Shown: piece by piece, positions 1-11,500 of the stretch | Position numbering within the stretch: the first letter of the stretch is position 1 | Layout of the letters: every line of letters begins with the position of its first letter | Assembly: GCF_030867145.1 (NCBI RefSeq) | Contig: NC_134428.1 | Coordinates: 23,291,537-23,355,536 of the forward strand | Length of the DNA stretch: 64,000 nt | Direction: 5' to 3' | Source of the DNA: Opisthocomus hoazin | Lineage: Eukaryota; Chordata; Aves; Opisthocomiformes; Opisthocomidae | The notes under the pieces: model-generated | What the model was told of the DNA's origin: nothing | Database searches by the model: none | The model's input: only the letters and a program-made list of their open reading frames with translations | Position numbers and translations under genes: made by a program

Positions 1-121
1 GTGTCGCAGGCTTCCAGAGCCGGGGAGACGGACGTGCCACAGCCCCGTCAGGATTTAGGGCAGCCTGGCACAAACGTGGGGGTCACACACGTTGGGACCC
101 CCAGGAGACACGGAGCGGGGG

Positions 122-139
122 AAATCACGCGCGTGATTT
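122..139. repeat. 18-bp perfect palindrome
   Basis: AAATCACGCGCGTGATTT is its own reverse complement, in CpG-rich DNA about 250 bp from the SRE/CCAAT module. It contains two opposed ATCACGCG half-sites and may be a dimer-binding site. Confidence 0.85.
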
Positions 140-329
140 TCATGGGAGATTTTGCAGGGTCCCTTCCCCGCCCCCAAGCCTCCCCCCCCCACACACCGAG
201 CCCTCCCAGCGACCCACACACGACGCTTCCCCCCCGCTCCGGGGTGACCGAAGCAAACACGCAGCATCCCCCCGTGCGACGGGGGGGGGATGAGCGAAGC
301 TCGGCGGGACGCGGTGGGCTCGGAGGGTG

Positions 330-520
330 ACGGATGCCGCGCGGGGTGGGGCTCCCCGGGGTGAGCTTGGTTGCGGGGTAGGGAAAACCCCGCCCGTAGG
401 ACCAGGGCCACGCAGCCAATAAGCGCGGCGGCGCGGAGTGGAGTGATTCTGCATCACGGCTGCGGGCGCGTGATTACATCATGTCGGTCCTGCGGGGATG
501 GCAGCGGGGCCACGTGGTCG
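330..520 (-). promoter_or_regulatory. SREBP-type promoter module, probably of SREBF1
   Basis: Read on the minus strand, the order is E-box CACGTG (516-511), sterol-response-element match ATCACTCCAC (447-438), CCAAT box as ATTGG (420-416) and GC box GGGCGGGG (about 395-387). The 17-bp gap between the SRE and the CCAAT box is in the range known for SREBP/NF-Y cooperation. Human SREBF1 lies next to the 3' end of TOM1L2 in the same orientation and is autoregulated by SREBP. No SREBF1 coding exon lies between here and base 1, so the assignment is by motif and synteny. Confidence 0.5.
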
Positions 521-1850
521 CTCCGGAGTCGCTGAGACGTTTTCCCGAGCTCGGGCTGGGAGGAAACCGCAGGGACGAGACAGAAAACAAACCGGCCCCA
601 AGATGGTTGGGCTCTGACCGCCGAGGCGGCCGGACAGGCCTGCGTGGGCTCGGGCGGCTGCGTCGGGCTCGCCGGCGGCGTGGAGCATCGCCCCGAGCCG
701 CACCGGCTGCGGGACGCACCGTGCTTCAGCTGCGGAGCCCAAACGCGGCAGCCTCAGGCACCCCAAGGAGCATCCCCCATCCCGGTGCCTGGGTGGGCTC
801 CCCCAGAACGCTGTGCCCGGCCAGACGAGACCCCCGGCCGTTTGCCGCCCGCCAGCACAGCTTAACCCTGCGCTGAGCGCAGCCCCGCTCCCAGCCCTCG
901 GCACCCCGCGTGCCCCGGGGTTTGTTTTGCTGCGGCAGAGCGCGGCGTTAATCATTAATCCGCGTCGCAAACAGATTCAAAAGGCTCTTCTCTCCTTCGC
1001 TACCTGTAACTCTGCTTTGTCAACTACCCCTTCCTGCGCCGCGGCTTGGGTAAACGCGCCGGCAGCCCCGGCAGCACGCCAGCGTGCCACGCAGCCCCTG
1101 CTCAGCGTTTATTTACCCGGGGTGAAACGGGAAAGGCAAACGCACGTGTGGTCACTTCCCATTCGCGCCGGGGTCCAAACTCTGTCCCCGGTGCCGAACA
1201 GCAGCGGCACGCACCCGGCCCGAGGCTCAGCCCGCAGCAGGCTCTGCGGCGCGCTCCGTGCCGGGGCTCGGCAGCCCGCGGCGGAGGGCAGTGATCTGCG
1301 GAAGCCCCCAGCCTGTGCCGGGAGCCCGCAGGGTCTCGGCAGGAGCCCAGGCAGGGTTTGGAGACGGGAAGCCCACCCGGGTGACAAACCCGGGGAAGCC
1401 TCGCTCGGTTCAGCAGTCTGGTGTCACCGGCGGCTGGAGGCTGGGGGGGCACGCGGGTCAAACGTCCCCCCATGCTTCTCCCACTCTTACGCTCTTCCCT
1501 TTGCACCCACTTGGGCCCCTGACGGAGACGGAGTTTGGAGTTGGAGGGGTCTTTGCCTCCTGGCTCAGCGGCGGGGCTGCAGAGGACGGTGCGGTGCAGC
1601 CCCCCCAGTGCGGTGCAGCCCCCCCCCGGCAGGCAGCAGACCCCCTGCTCTCGCCGCCGTCCCCCTGCGCTGCGCTGGACATCTGCGAGCCCGGGCTTTT
1701 CGCGCGGTTTCTGCTCGGTCAGGGCAGCGGTCGCTCTGCTCCTCTCTCAGCAGAGCCGGGCCGGGAACCTGCCCGAGCGCATCGGACAGAGCCAGGCGCG
1801 TGATCGGCGCGGCGGTAAACAAGCCAGGGCAGAGCTGGGTTTAATGCACG

Positions 1851-2272
1851 CTAATCTGCAGCGACGAGGAGGGGAAACCCATCTTTCCAGCTGTTCTACA
1901 CCCCCCCTGCCCCACAGCGGCTTTCAAACCACAGGCCAAGTAGTTCTGATCTCCACGCGCAAGACGGACGGCACCGCTCCGACAGACAGACTTGGTTTTG
2001 GCCGAAGTGATGCCACGTCACTTCTCCAGGGTTCCTAGGCGCCAGCTCTTCCTTCTCCTCCGCCCATCAGAACATCCGTCATCCACGAGGACGTTGGACC
2101 AAATTCCCAGCCGACGAGCCAGGAGAAGTCGCCCACTGCATGGGCTGGAAGCTCACCCGCACCGCGGTGCGCAGCGGCTCCCTCCCCGTCCCCTGCTCGG
2201 TCACCAAGGCAGGTGACCCAAAGCCACCCGCCGAGGGCCACCTGCCCAGCCCTGTGAGGTGGGCAGGTGTCC
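1851..2272. other. Intergenic DNA without recognised genes
   Basis: Moderately GC-rich sequence between the CpG-dense block and the CR1 copy. I see no splice-bounded coding exon or known repeat. Confidence 0.5.
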
Positions 2273-2796
2273 CACAGGATCCCAGCATGGCAGAGGTCGG
2301 AAGGCACCTCCGTGGGTCACCCAGCCCAACCCCCTGCCCAAGCAGGGTCACCCAGAGCAGGCTGCACAGCACCGCGGCCAGGCGGGGCTGGAATATCTCC
2401 AGAGAAGGAGACTCCACAGCCTCCCTGGGCAGCCTGGGCCAGGGCTCCGTCACCCTCAGAGGGAAGAAGTTCTTCCTCATGTTCAGATGGAGCTTCCTCT
2501 GCTTCAGTTTGTGCCCGTTGCCCCTTGTCCTGTTGCTGGGCACCACTGGAAAGAGTCTGGCCCCGTCCTCCTGACCCCCACCCTGCAGATATTTATAAAC
2601 ATTTCTAAGGTCCCCTCTCAGCCTTCTCTTCTCCAGGCTGAACAAGCCCAGCTCCCTCAGCCTCTCCTCGTAGCAGAGATGCTCCAGTCCCCTCCTCATC
2701 CTCGTAGCCCTCCGCTGGGCTCTCTCCAGTAGCCCCTCATCTTTCTTGAAGTGGGGAGCCCAGCACTGGACACAGCACTGCAGATGAGGCCTCAGC
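2273..2796 (-). mobile_element. CR1 LINE, 5'-truncated 3' fragment
   Basis: On the minus strand this encodes the C-terminal part of CR1 ORF2 (for example [20 protein letters not shown] and [20 protein letters not shown]). The 3' end is at about 2273, with a decayed octamer tail. It is about 0.5 kb and is frameshifted or decayed near its 3' end. It lies between the TOM1L2 poly(A) site and the left-hand promoter. Confidence 0.93.
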
Positions 2797-3104
2797 ACCG
2801 AGGCTCTTGCCTGCCTGCCTGGCCGACGGCAGCCACAAGAGACGTGCCAAGGATTTACCGGGGAACGAGTTCACCAGCAGCAGCAACGCCACCGCGCACA
2901 GCCAGACGCATGTCAAGACACGACGAGCAACGTCCGCTGGGGCCAGGCCTTCTCCTGGCGGGAACACCCGGGGTTCCGTCGCGCAGAGGAAGCCGAGGAC
3001 TCGCAAAGGCCGTGTTTTGACACCCGACGGGCAGCCAGCCGTACCGGTACCGCGCGGCCCGGCAGCGAAGCGGGGCGAGACAGACAGACGGCGACCACCC
3101 TCCG
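2797..3104. other. Short CpG-rich spacer next to the TOM1L2 poly(A) site
   Basis: GC-rich DNA between the CR1 copy and the predicted cleavage site. It contains the TCTGTCTGTC stretch that may act as the downstream poly(A) element. No gene seen. Confidence 0.5.
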
Positions 3105-6100
3105 GGTCACACTGGTAGTGTATTTATTGGAGTATCTCACATGCAGGAACCAAAGTAGAGATGATTTCTGGAACAAGTTAAACAATGGCAGATTAACACA
3201 GTTGTATCGTCCTTAAGGGAAACACTTCCTACGTGAAATGCAGCAACATCTTAGTGTTGGGTTTCTTTGCTTTTTGTGTGTTTTGTTTCTCTTCACATAG
3301 TCAATCTCTTTAAACAGTTACGTCCCCCTTCTCCCCTTACCCCATCCCCGAACAAAAAAATACCCAATATCTTCAGTAAATAAATATTATCCACTTTTAT
3401 CTGGAAAGCCTACAGCTGTAATATACAGAGAAGCTATTACACAGGTTACATTTGTAGGGTTAAAGACAGCTCATAGTAACATGTACAGAACGAGGAGCTC
3501 GTACTCGTAAAAACACAGAGCAGGGGGGGAAGCCTGGCCTAGGTTTGCCACGGGCTAAAGGGAACCAGCGCCGGAGCTCGGCGCGGCTCGCCAGCCGGCC
3601 CTCGGTGAAACGCTGCCTCGCCTCTCTCGGGGACAGAGGAGCGACCCGGGGCGGGAGGCTGGGGCTGGCAGCCTGGGGACAGGACGGGGGGAAGGTGCTG
3701 CGTGGGTGGCAGCAACCCCTCCGGGCGCCCGGCAAGGGGGCTGCTGCCTCCCCTCCTCTGCCGGCAGGCAAGGGCGGGTGGGTGCCCCCAGCAGCTGAAG
3801 GGTTACCTCCGAGGCGGCTATAAATCCACTCACTGATTGCCTGCTTTGTTATTTCCATAAAAATAACTGTCCTGAGCTGGTTTTTTCCAGGGTAGGCTCC
3901 GCGAGCCTTGCGGTTGGCGTTCAGGAGGTAAACAACGACCGAGCTGGACGAGGCTGGCCTGGGGACGGAGGCTCCACGCTCCCGCTTCACGGGACCCCCA
4001 GCCACCTGACCGCTCATCAGATGGAAAAAGGCTGCTGGAAGGTGTTTGCCCTCCTGGTCTGCGTGTCCTGTCCCCGCGGGTGAAAGCAGGAGAGCGCCGA
4101 ATGGAGAGGCGCAGGAATGGGCTGCGGTGGCCGGGGGAGCGTGGGCCCAGGTCCGGCGGCTGCTTACGGAGGGGTCCATCGCCCCCAGGTCTGAAACCAC
4201 CGCCCGGATCTGTTCTTCCACCACTGGAGGGAAACAGCTCGCCACCACAGCCAGCTCTGCAGAGTCCTCCATTTAAAAGCGGAAACGGCCAACGTATCCC
4301 AGAAAACCAAAGAAGCCGAACAAAGTCAAACCACTACTAAAACCCTTCTTCAGCTTGGAGGTGTAAAACCAGCCCTGGAATGGTCAGCACATCTCAGGCT
4401 GCGGTAACCGGGAGGGGAAAGGTACGTTGGGAGGCTACGCGAGGCTCCCAGTAGGGACCAGTCCCCGCTTTTATGCTGTTCCCTTTAAGAGACACCACGC
4501 TACGCTTCTATGAGCAATTCTCCTATGAGCCTTTCCTACATACTCAACACCCTAAATGTCTGTACAGCACATTGTTATCTATTACACCTGCCAAAGATGC
4601 AGCTGAAATCTACACACAACGATAAAAAAACCCAAGAGGACGTATTTAAATAGAAACCATTCATTTCTTACATCTCAGCACATGAAGGGTTAACAGAAAA
4701 GGTTAAAAAACACAACTGGAAAGAAAATACATTGACAAAATAAATATTTTAACCTGGAATAGAGTACGATTAGAACTTATAAAGGACCTCAATAATAATT
4801 TAGTGTCATCGAGTGTCAAGCTGTGATTCCTCATATGCCTAGAAAGCGTCGGGATGTGATTTCTTACGGAAAGTGGATCGGGCGGCAGCTCCATCCCTCC
4901 TCTCGCAAGCGTCGGAGCCACGCACGTCCCCTGGCCCACTCGCGCAGAGGAAGCACTCGGAGTGAAAGCGAAGGAAGAATAAATCAAGAGGTGGGTCTTC
5001 TGAAGCGAAAAAAACCCCTTCCCTTTCCCCCACACAGTTCCCACCGCTCCGGTTTTCTGCAGACCACAGGAGGACGGGGAAGATGAGAGATCCTGATACA
5101 GGACATTTGGGAAGCTCTAGCACGGCTCTTACATCTGTCAAAGCAGGTTTGGGCTAAACCACTCGTTCTGCCGCACGCTCCGTCCCCTTCGGAGCATCCT
5201 GCCAGGAGAGCCAGGGCTGGCGGATCCGGGCTCCAAACTTAACTCACGGCAGGGGCTGTGTGTTTTACCAGCCCCCCTCAAGGGTCCCACCAAAAGCCCC
5301 AGGCTGAGTGCAGACCTCCCACAAAAGGCATCGCCCGAGCGTTGCCCTGCTTCCAGCAAAGCCACGGCTCGTGCCGACAGCGCCTGCCGCCCCAGCACGC
5401 GGTGCGGTGAGGTCAGCGGGGACCACGGAGCGCCGGAGGCTGCAAGCACAGAAGAGAATCCCTCGAGCTGTGCCAACACACGCCGCTCAGCTCCCCTCCG
5501 CCCCAGCCTTCTCGTTCCATCTCTTTTCTTCCCTGGCCAGAGTCACCAACAGCTCTGCAAGATCCTCCGGAAAGGGACCAGATTCTCTCTAAAGTGAAGT
5601 CCCAGGAGAGGTTTAGCACGATAGAAAGCAGAAGGGTTAACAGAGCCCCCCCCTCCCCTTTTTTGCTTAGGGGTGGGGGAAGAAGGGCCAGCGAATCTGC
5701 AGCAGTGGGACTCTGCAGGGAGGCTGGGTGACAGCACTGGTGAAATCCTTGCCACTCAGCAGCATTTGACAATGTCCCCACGCTTGAGCAATGCGATTAT
5801 CTCCCCCGGCTTGGCAGGGAAGCTGGATTAACATGCTTAGAATCACCTGATGTGGCCATTTACAGGGTCAATGTGTTTCAAGGATTTAGAAGAGAAAATA
5901 CACACTTAAAACACCCACGGAGCTTTCTGCATTGACAGGAATACCAACAATTCCTTCTGTGCTGGCAAGGCTGCTCAGGCAATCACCAGACTGTCTGAAA
6001 TCAAATCAGCGTCGTAACAGAAGTTTCCTCGGGTTTCTGGGAGCTGGTGGCCATGTCTGACGTGTCGCAGCAAGGCAAGGTCTGGAGGGAGCTGGCAGCG

Positions 6101-8446
6101 GGGTGTTCTGGCAGCCAGTATCCGAGCATTGGGCTCACCTTGTGCTAAACAGTGAGGGCAGCAGGCGAGGGCAGCAGTGCACTCAAGGTAGACCGTCCTG
6201 GCACTTTCCATTTGCCACAGAGAAGATGAAATGGAGAGAAGCCCTCTGCAGACCCAGAGAGCAGGGCTTCAACTGGGGAGAGGGCCAGCAAGCGGAGAGA
6301 AGAGGCAGCTTGAGCCCCAAGCTATCTCCACCCTTACACCGGTTTTCCTCGTCCACTTGCAAGCCATGCTACTTTCCGCACAGCGCAGAGCTGACAGGAG
6401 CAGCGACGAGGTGCCAAGTCAGCGCTGGGCCCAGCGACACACGGAGGGATCCTGGAAGAGGATGCAGGCAGAGCAGGACAGAGGAGAGGATGAGCAGGGA
6501 CAGCACAGAGCGACATCTGACCTGGGACAGCCCGGAAATCCTGCACCAAACGATGCTTCCCTCTGAAAATTAATGCGACCGCTCTCAAAGACCATCAGTG
6601 CTGCGATCGGGCCATTTGGCAAAAGGTTTTGTGTGTCACAACCCACCAAAGCGCAGCGTACATGCTACGAGCTGAAATAACTATGCTCAGATAAAAGCTT
6701 CTATCGCTTTCACATCAGCTGTTTACAGCACAGCTTCTTGGTCTAGAGCAACTTCTGAGAGAGCTCGACACGCATCAGCATCCCGTCAGCTCAGGCACGC
6801 CAAGTCAGAACAAAGTGGCTGGTTGCCCAAGATGAGGAGTGCCCCAGGGAAGAGGGGCTGGAGCGCTGCTGAACGGAGCGCTGCCTGCACTGGGCTTCAT
6901 CTGAGAAAGTGCCTCTCTGTCACGACAGGAGATTCTCCCCACCACGCAGCGTTCAGCTCCCTCTTTGATCCTGCCATCTCGCGCCGCTGGCTTCCTCCCA
7001 AGGAACATGCCGGGGGACGCAGCGATGGCTGGAGCTGCCTGCTCCCGCTCCGCTTGTCAGCCCAGCAAGGCGGGTGCGCCCGCTGGAATCCCTTCTGGCA
7101 GCTCCAGCAAGAGCGGCACGCTCGGCCATGCCTCCGGCAAGCCAGGGAATACACTTGTTTGCACAGACAGGAGGGAGACTGCAGCCCCGTAGGAGCTGGG
7201 AGTTAATAACGGGGCAGAGGTATCAAAGGCCACTCCAAAAATTACAGATAGCACAGCAGCAATCATCCAACCCTTTCTTAGGGCCACACCTAGAAGGAAA
7301 TGAGGAGTTTCACCTCCAGGACAGCCAGGCATGGCTACTCCCTCCACGGGTAACCAGCTCCCTCGGCATTCTCGCACGAGCCCCTGTGAGGCTCGCCTCT
7401 TTTTCTCATACCTGCCACCAAGAACCAGCACTTCTATCCCACCAGGCATGGCAGGGAATCCAGGAACCTCAGCTCACACCCAGTCCGTGAGCAAGTCCCA
7501 TCCATCTGCATGGGTGTTATTTACAGCAGCTGAGACAAACGCAGAGCTCTACAGTCACTGAAGAAGGAATCCAAGGTAAGGAAAAAATAACCTCGCTATT
7601 TTAAAAGGCAAACACACTAGAAAAAATCCTCCTGTGAGAATGCTCTCCCAAAGAGCAAACTGCTTCATGCGCTAACGTTACAGCATCCATTTAGCTCAGC
7701 GTTTCTCATCCTTGTCAGCTGCCAGAGCTACTGGACATGGCCAACAGACTTGCTTTCAAATTAGAGCAAGCCCAGATAAAACACAAGGAAAAAAATACCC
7801 TGTGAGATTTAGAATACGAAATGCCGCACAAAGTGGGGAAAAGCGACCACCATATGGTACCGGGAGATGTGCGAGTGGGAGAGTAAAGGATTTTAACTTG
7901 TGAAGCACATGTTGAAAGGGGAACAGTTGTTCCTTGCTGTCGAATCCGACACGAAAGCCAATGCATTAACATTTTATCTAAAAATAAAGACACACTCCTC
8001 CTGAACATTCCAGCTCAGTCAATTACACGCTGATCGACAGAGCAGCCTACTTGGCAGGACCTGCCTACAGAAGAGGATGATCCCTACACCGACTGAAGGG
8101 CAAGGCTGCTCTCTCCCCTCTGGGCTTTTGTTTCGACACAGTGTGACGTACTCATGCATTCTACAGGGGTTTTCAGCATCAAGAGCTGGTTTTGTGCAGC
8201 TGGGATAGGAAGGAGGGGATGAAGCGAGTGCTGGAGAATCATGGTCTGGCAGGAATAGTGTTGGACTTAAATAGAAAGAGTCAGCTGGTGGGGGTGGATT
8301 GTTTGGGGAGGCGGGGAGGGAGAAGCAATCTATGAAACCGGGGGGAAAGGGGACGTTGTTAGCCAAGTGCTGCGAGAGGACGAAGTGGCCGTACAGCGAC
8401 GTTCGCCTGCAGAGCACAGGGGTGGGAGGGCGGCTAAGGGCGATCT
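3105..8446 (-). other. TOM1L2: TOM1L2 3' untranslated region
   Basis: From the stop codon leftwards to the AATAAA near 3123 there is about 5.3 kb with no splice-supported coding frame, no recognised interspersed repeat and no other minus-strand AATAAA that I found. This suggests one long 3'UTR. Open frames here (for example 3460-4272 on minus and 7074-7490 on plus) show no family resemblance. RNA data would be needed to exclude intermediate poly(A) sites or extra 3'UTR splicing. Confidence 0.65.
3123..3128 (-). terminator. Poly(A) signal AATAAA for TOM1L2
   Basis: The minus strand reads CCAATAAATACACTACC. Downstream in transcript direction it is followed by GTGTGACC and then a TCTGTCTGTCTC stretch (about 3070-3095), which suits a G/U-rich downstream element. 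The expected cleavage site is around 3105-3112. CpG-rich intergenic DNA begins just beyond. Confidence 0.6.
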
Positions 8447-8595
8447 TCACAGTGCAAAGAGGGCGTCCTCCGAGCGCTCTTGCTTTTTCCTGCTGGAAGG
8501 ATTTGTCGGAGGGGTGGGGGCTTCCAGGGGAGGGGATGGCAGATTGGGAACCATCTCCGCCGCTTTGGCTCGCTCTTCTAAAAATTTGTCAAACT
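8447..8595 (-). CDS. TOM1L2: TOM1L2 exon 15 coding part (C-terminus and stop)
   Basis: One hundred and forty-nine coding bases encode residues 459-507. They begin [20 protein letters not shown], pass through a Pro-rich stretch and end [13 protein letters not shown] followed by TGA at 8449-8447. The acceptor is cattgcag. The DALFAL terminus is diagnostic of the TOM1/TOM1L2 pair. The exon continues as the 3'UTR. Confidence 0.96.
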
Positions 8596-11500
8596 CTGCA
8601 ATGCAAAAAAAGAAAGAAGACAGGTAAGAAGGGGGGCTGTACGTATAGCCCCGGGGACAGAGGTTAGCAGGGTCTGAAATTCCAGCGCCTGGTGTCCTGT
8701 CGGGCCGTGGTTGCAGGCACACGTGCTTCCACGGCCTGAACTCCCCAGGAAAGGGTACAGACATCCCTCGAGACACCCTAGCTCAGGCAGCAGAGGGAAT
8801 CAAACCCACGCGACGCCACCGGCTGTGACAGAAGCAGGGAAACATCATTCCAAAGCGCTGAGCAGCTCGGGGACACATTCCTGCTGGCACAAACACAGTG
8901 CACAGCCAAGGAAGACGGCTGGAAAGCACCTACAGCCGGGAGGGCTCCTCACACCATAAATATGAGTTTTTTGCTCTGAAATGCTCTCCTCCTGCCTTTC
9001 CCAGTGCAGAAGCATCTGCTGGGGAACATCAGGCTGGGAGAAGGCAGCATCTCAGCAGGGATCAAAGCAGAGCATTCAGTCCGCGCACCAACCTGAGAAC
9101 GGCGCGCAGCCACAGGCATCTCTGCTTACCTTCACTGGTCACTCCTTCTTCCAGTTCGTCTCCTTTCTGCAATCGGAACAAAAAGGTGTGTGAACACACA
9201 GGCAGCGCTTCGCCTTCGCTATTACCCTCTACACACACTTCATGCAACTAGACAGTTTCCACCACTTGTTTCCACACGGTAACTATCTGAGCAGGGCGAG
9301 CGGGGGAAACCGCACGGCTCCCACATCAGGAGGCTGACGGTGACTGCCATTTCACTGAGCTGCAGAGCCACAGGATGAGAGCTAGAGATGCTTCTGAAGA
9401 TGGCTGGTGGACAGCTAAACTTTCCCCATTGGATCTGAACGGCAGTCCAGCACTGTTCCCACTTCAGACAGTAGGCCTGGTGAAAAACTGAGCTGCATGA
9501 GTCACACAGACGCTGTAGAAGATGCCATCTTTTCTGTCACACACTCCTTTAAAAAGTCAGGACTGCGGTTTGCATTGTGTCTTGCAAAATGCTCTTTTAG
9601 CTGACAAAGGACACACGCTGCAAAACAGTTTGGGGCCAATGTTCCTCCTGCGGGAGTTCAGTTTAGATTTCGTACAAAAATACAGCAGCTTTCCTGGCGT
9701 CCACGCTGCTCAAAGACACGGCCAGGGCGGGCTGGATGGAGGATGCTGACGGGCGGTTAGCGTCTGTCCATGAGATACAATGGCCGGGATGCCAGGAGGT
9801 CAGCGCGTTTCTACCAGCTCTGTGCATTTCAACATGCGAATTTCCAACGGTGCTTTAGCAAGGAAATTAAAAGTCCAAGGATGCAGCATCCTTGTCAGTC
9901 TACCAGGATGTTAAAGATGAATGAAAATGCTACCTGAAAACCTCATGTTGAACCTGCTTTGAAAAAGAAAAGTATTTATCCATACTCTGGTTGCTCTGCC
10001 AGGAGAGTGGGAACGTACTGATTGGCCTCACAAAGGTGTTCAATGCCCGAGAACTAAAAGCCACCCAGCACCTACTAGCTTTCTACTGCACAGAGGTTTC
10101 CAAAAGTACACACAGCAGCCACCGCTTCACATGCAGAGGTACTGCTTGTTCCAGTGTACCCCAAAAAGGGTAGGGAATTAAATAACAATCAGCTAACCTA
10201 ATCTGTAACTTCCTCAGCTGGCAAGCAGAGAACTGAAATGAGTCATTAACAGAAAAAAAAGGGAGGCCGAACCCAGAGTGAAAAATGAAAATCCAGTCCA
10301 AACTTTCTCCGAGGGCATCTCTACGCTGCACCCACACACAGCCAGGATGGGGACCCAGGCACCCGGGAGAAGGGAAGCCGGGAGAAAGTCACGGCCGCAG
10401 CGCGTGCGATCCCCGGGCTTGTTCAGGCATTCACATGGCATTTCTCTGCTTTGCTCTTTTTGAGCAGGACTATCTAGGGGATGACAGATGCACAGAGCTA
10501 CTTCGATATCTCTCCATCAGATTTTCACTCCTGCTAAATTAATTTAACTGGCAAAGACAAAAGCTTATTGTTTTAGCAGAGTCGACATGCCACGTTCGCT
10601 GTATTTCTTTAACAAAACGAGGCCAAAAATCAAATTTGAAAATGACTGCCTGTACCAAGGTCTGAAAAAGCCACCTGCAGCTTAAAACCAGTGACATTTC
10701 AAAGACAGCCAGTCAGTCTGCCAGACTCGAACGCTGCGACTCAGAATCTGTTTGGGCACCTCAGGCGGCTTTGGAGAGCAGGAGCGTTTTCTTGCTTTCA
10801 GTAGAGTCAGCTCTGCTGGTGCCGGAGCGGAAGGCTGACATGCCGGAGCGTGCCTGCAGCACTGCTGCCAGAGCCGGGGAGCGGAGCCTGAACCCCGCAG
10901 CTCCCAGCTAGGAGCCCAGCAGGCAACAGCAAGGGGCTGGGCGAGACCTTAAGTAGGAGGCAGTTATCTAGGGACGGTAACTGAAGCTGGAAGAATGGAA
11001 GCAGACGATTCTTAGGGACACGGTGACCGCAAGGAAACAGTTCAGTTCATTAAAACCAGGTTGAAAACAAACAATCTGAAACACAACCCACCGCTCGTCC
11101 CCAAAATGCACTTGGTTAATTTGAGTCAGATGCTTACATTTAAAAAAGGACTGGAATAAATGCGTACTAGCTGTACCACTGCTCAAACCAAACGTGTACC
11201 GGTACAGCAAAACAAACGCCAGGACGAAGGAAAAGCTACTTTTAGTTCTGTCTTTTGTTTGTTTGTTTAATAATTACCAGACAATAATCATTGAAGAGAA
11301 ACTTCAAGTTATAAACATTGAAGAGAGACTGTTATAAACTTTTATTATTACTGTTATGAAACACGTCAAGATTGCTTGCCAATTTCACCAAGACATCTCG
11401 ACTTGAGGGAATCTCAGCCCTGATCCAGCATCTCTTAAAAGCGTGCCTCAGCGTGAGCACGTACCTCGATCCCGTCAAAGCTAGTGCAGCCTTAAACACG

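Larger units (their letters stand above)
1..1850. other. CpG-island-like intergenic DNA
   Basis: GC-rich sequence with frequent CpG and long C or G runs (for example 181-190 and 1620-1627). The many overlapping open frames on both strands are a by-product of this composition and none resembles a known protein. It is probably the promoter-proximal region of the downstream neighbour. No RNA gene was recognised. Confidence 0.6.

Noticed and set aside
1-330. SREBF1 first coding exon
   Set aside because: I looked on the minus strand for the known N-terminal coding text of SREBF1 and did not see it. The coding exon must lie left of the window.
813-1844. 343-codon open frame on plus in the CpG-rich left flank
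   Set aside because: It overlaps long frames in other registers and on the other strand, as expected from GC-rich DNA with few stop codons. The product is low-complexity and resembles no family.
3460-4272. 270-codon minus-strand open frame downstream of TOM1L2
   Set aside because: It lies inside the predicted 3'UTR, has no family resemblance, and the GC-rich composition explains the lack of stops.
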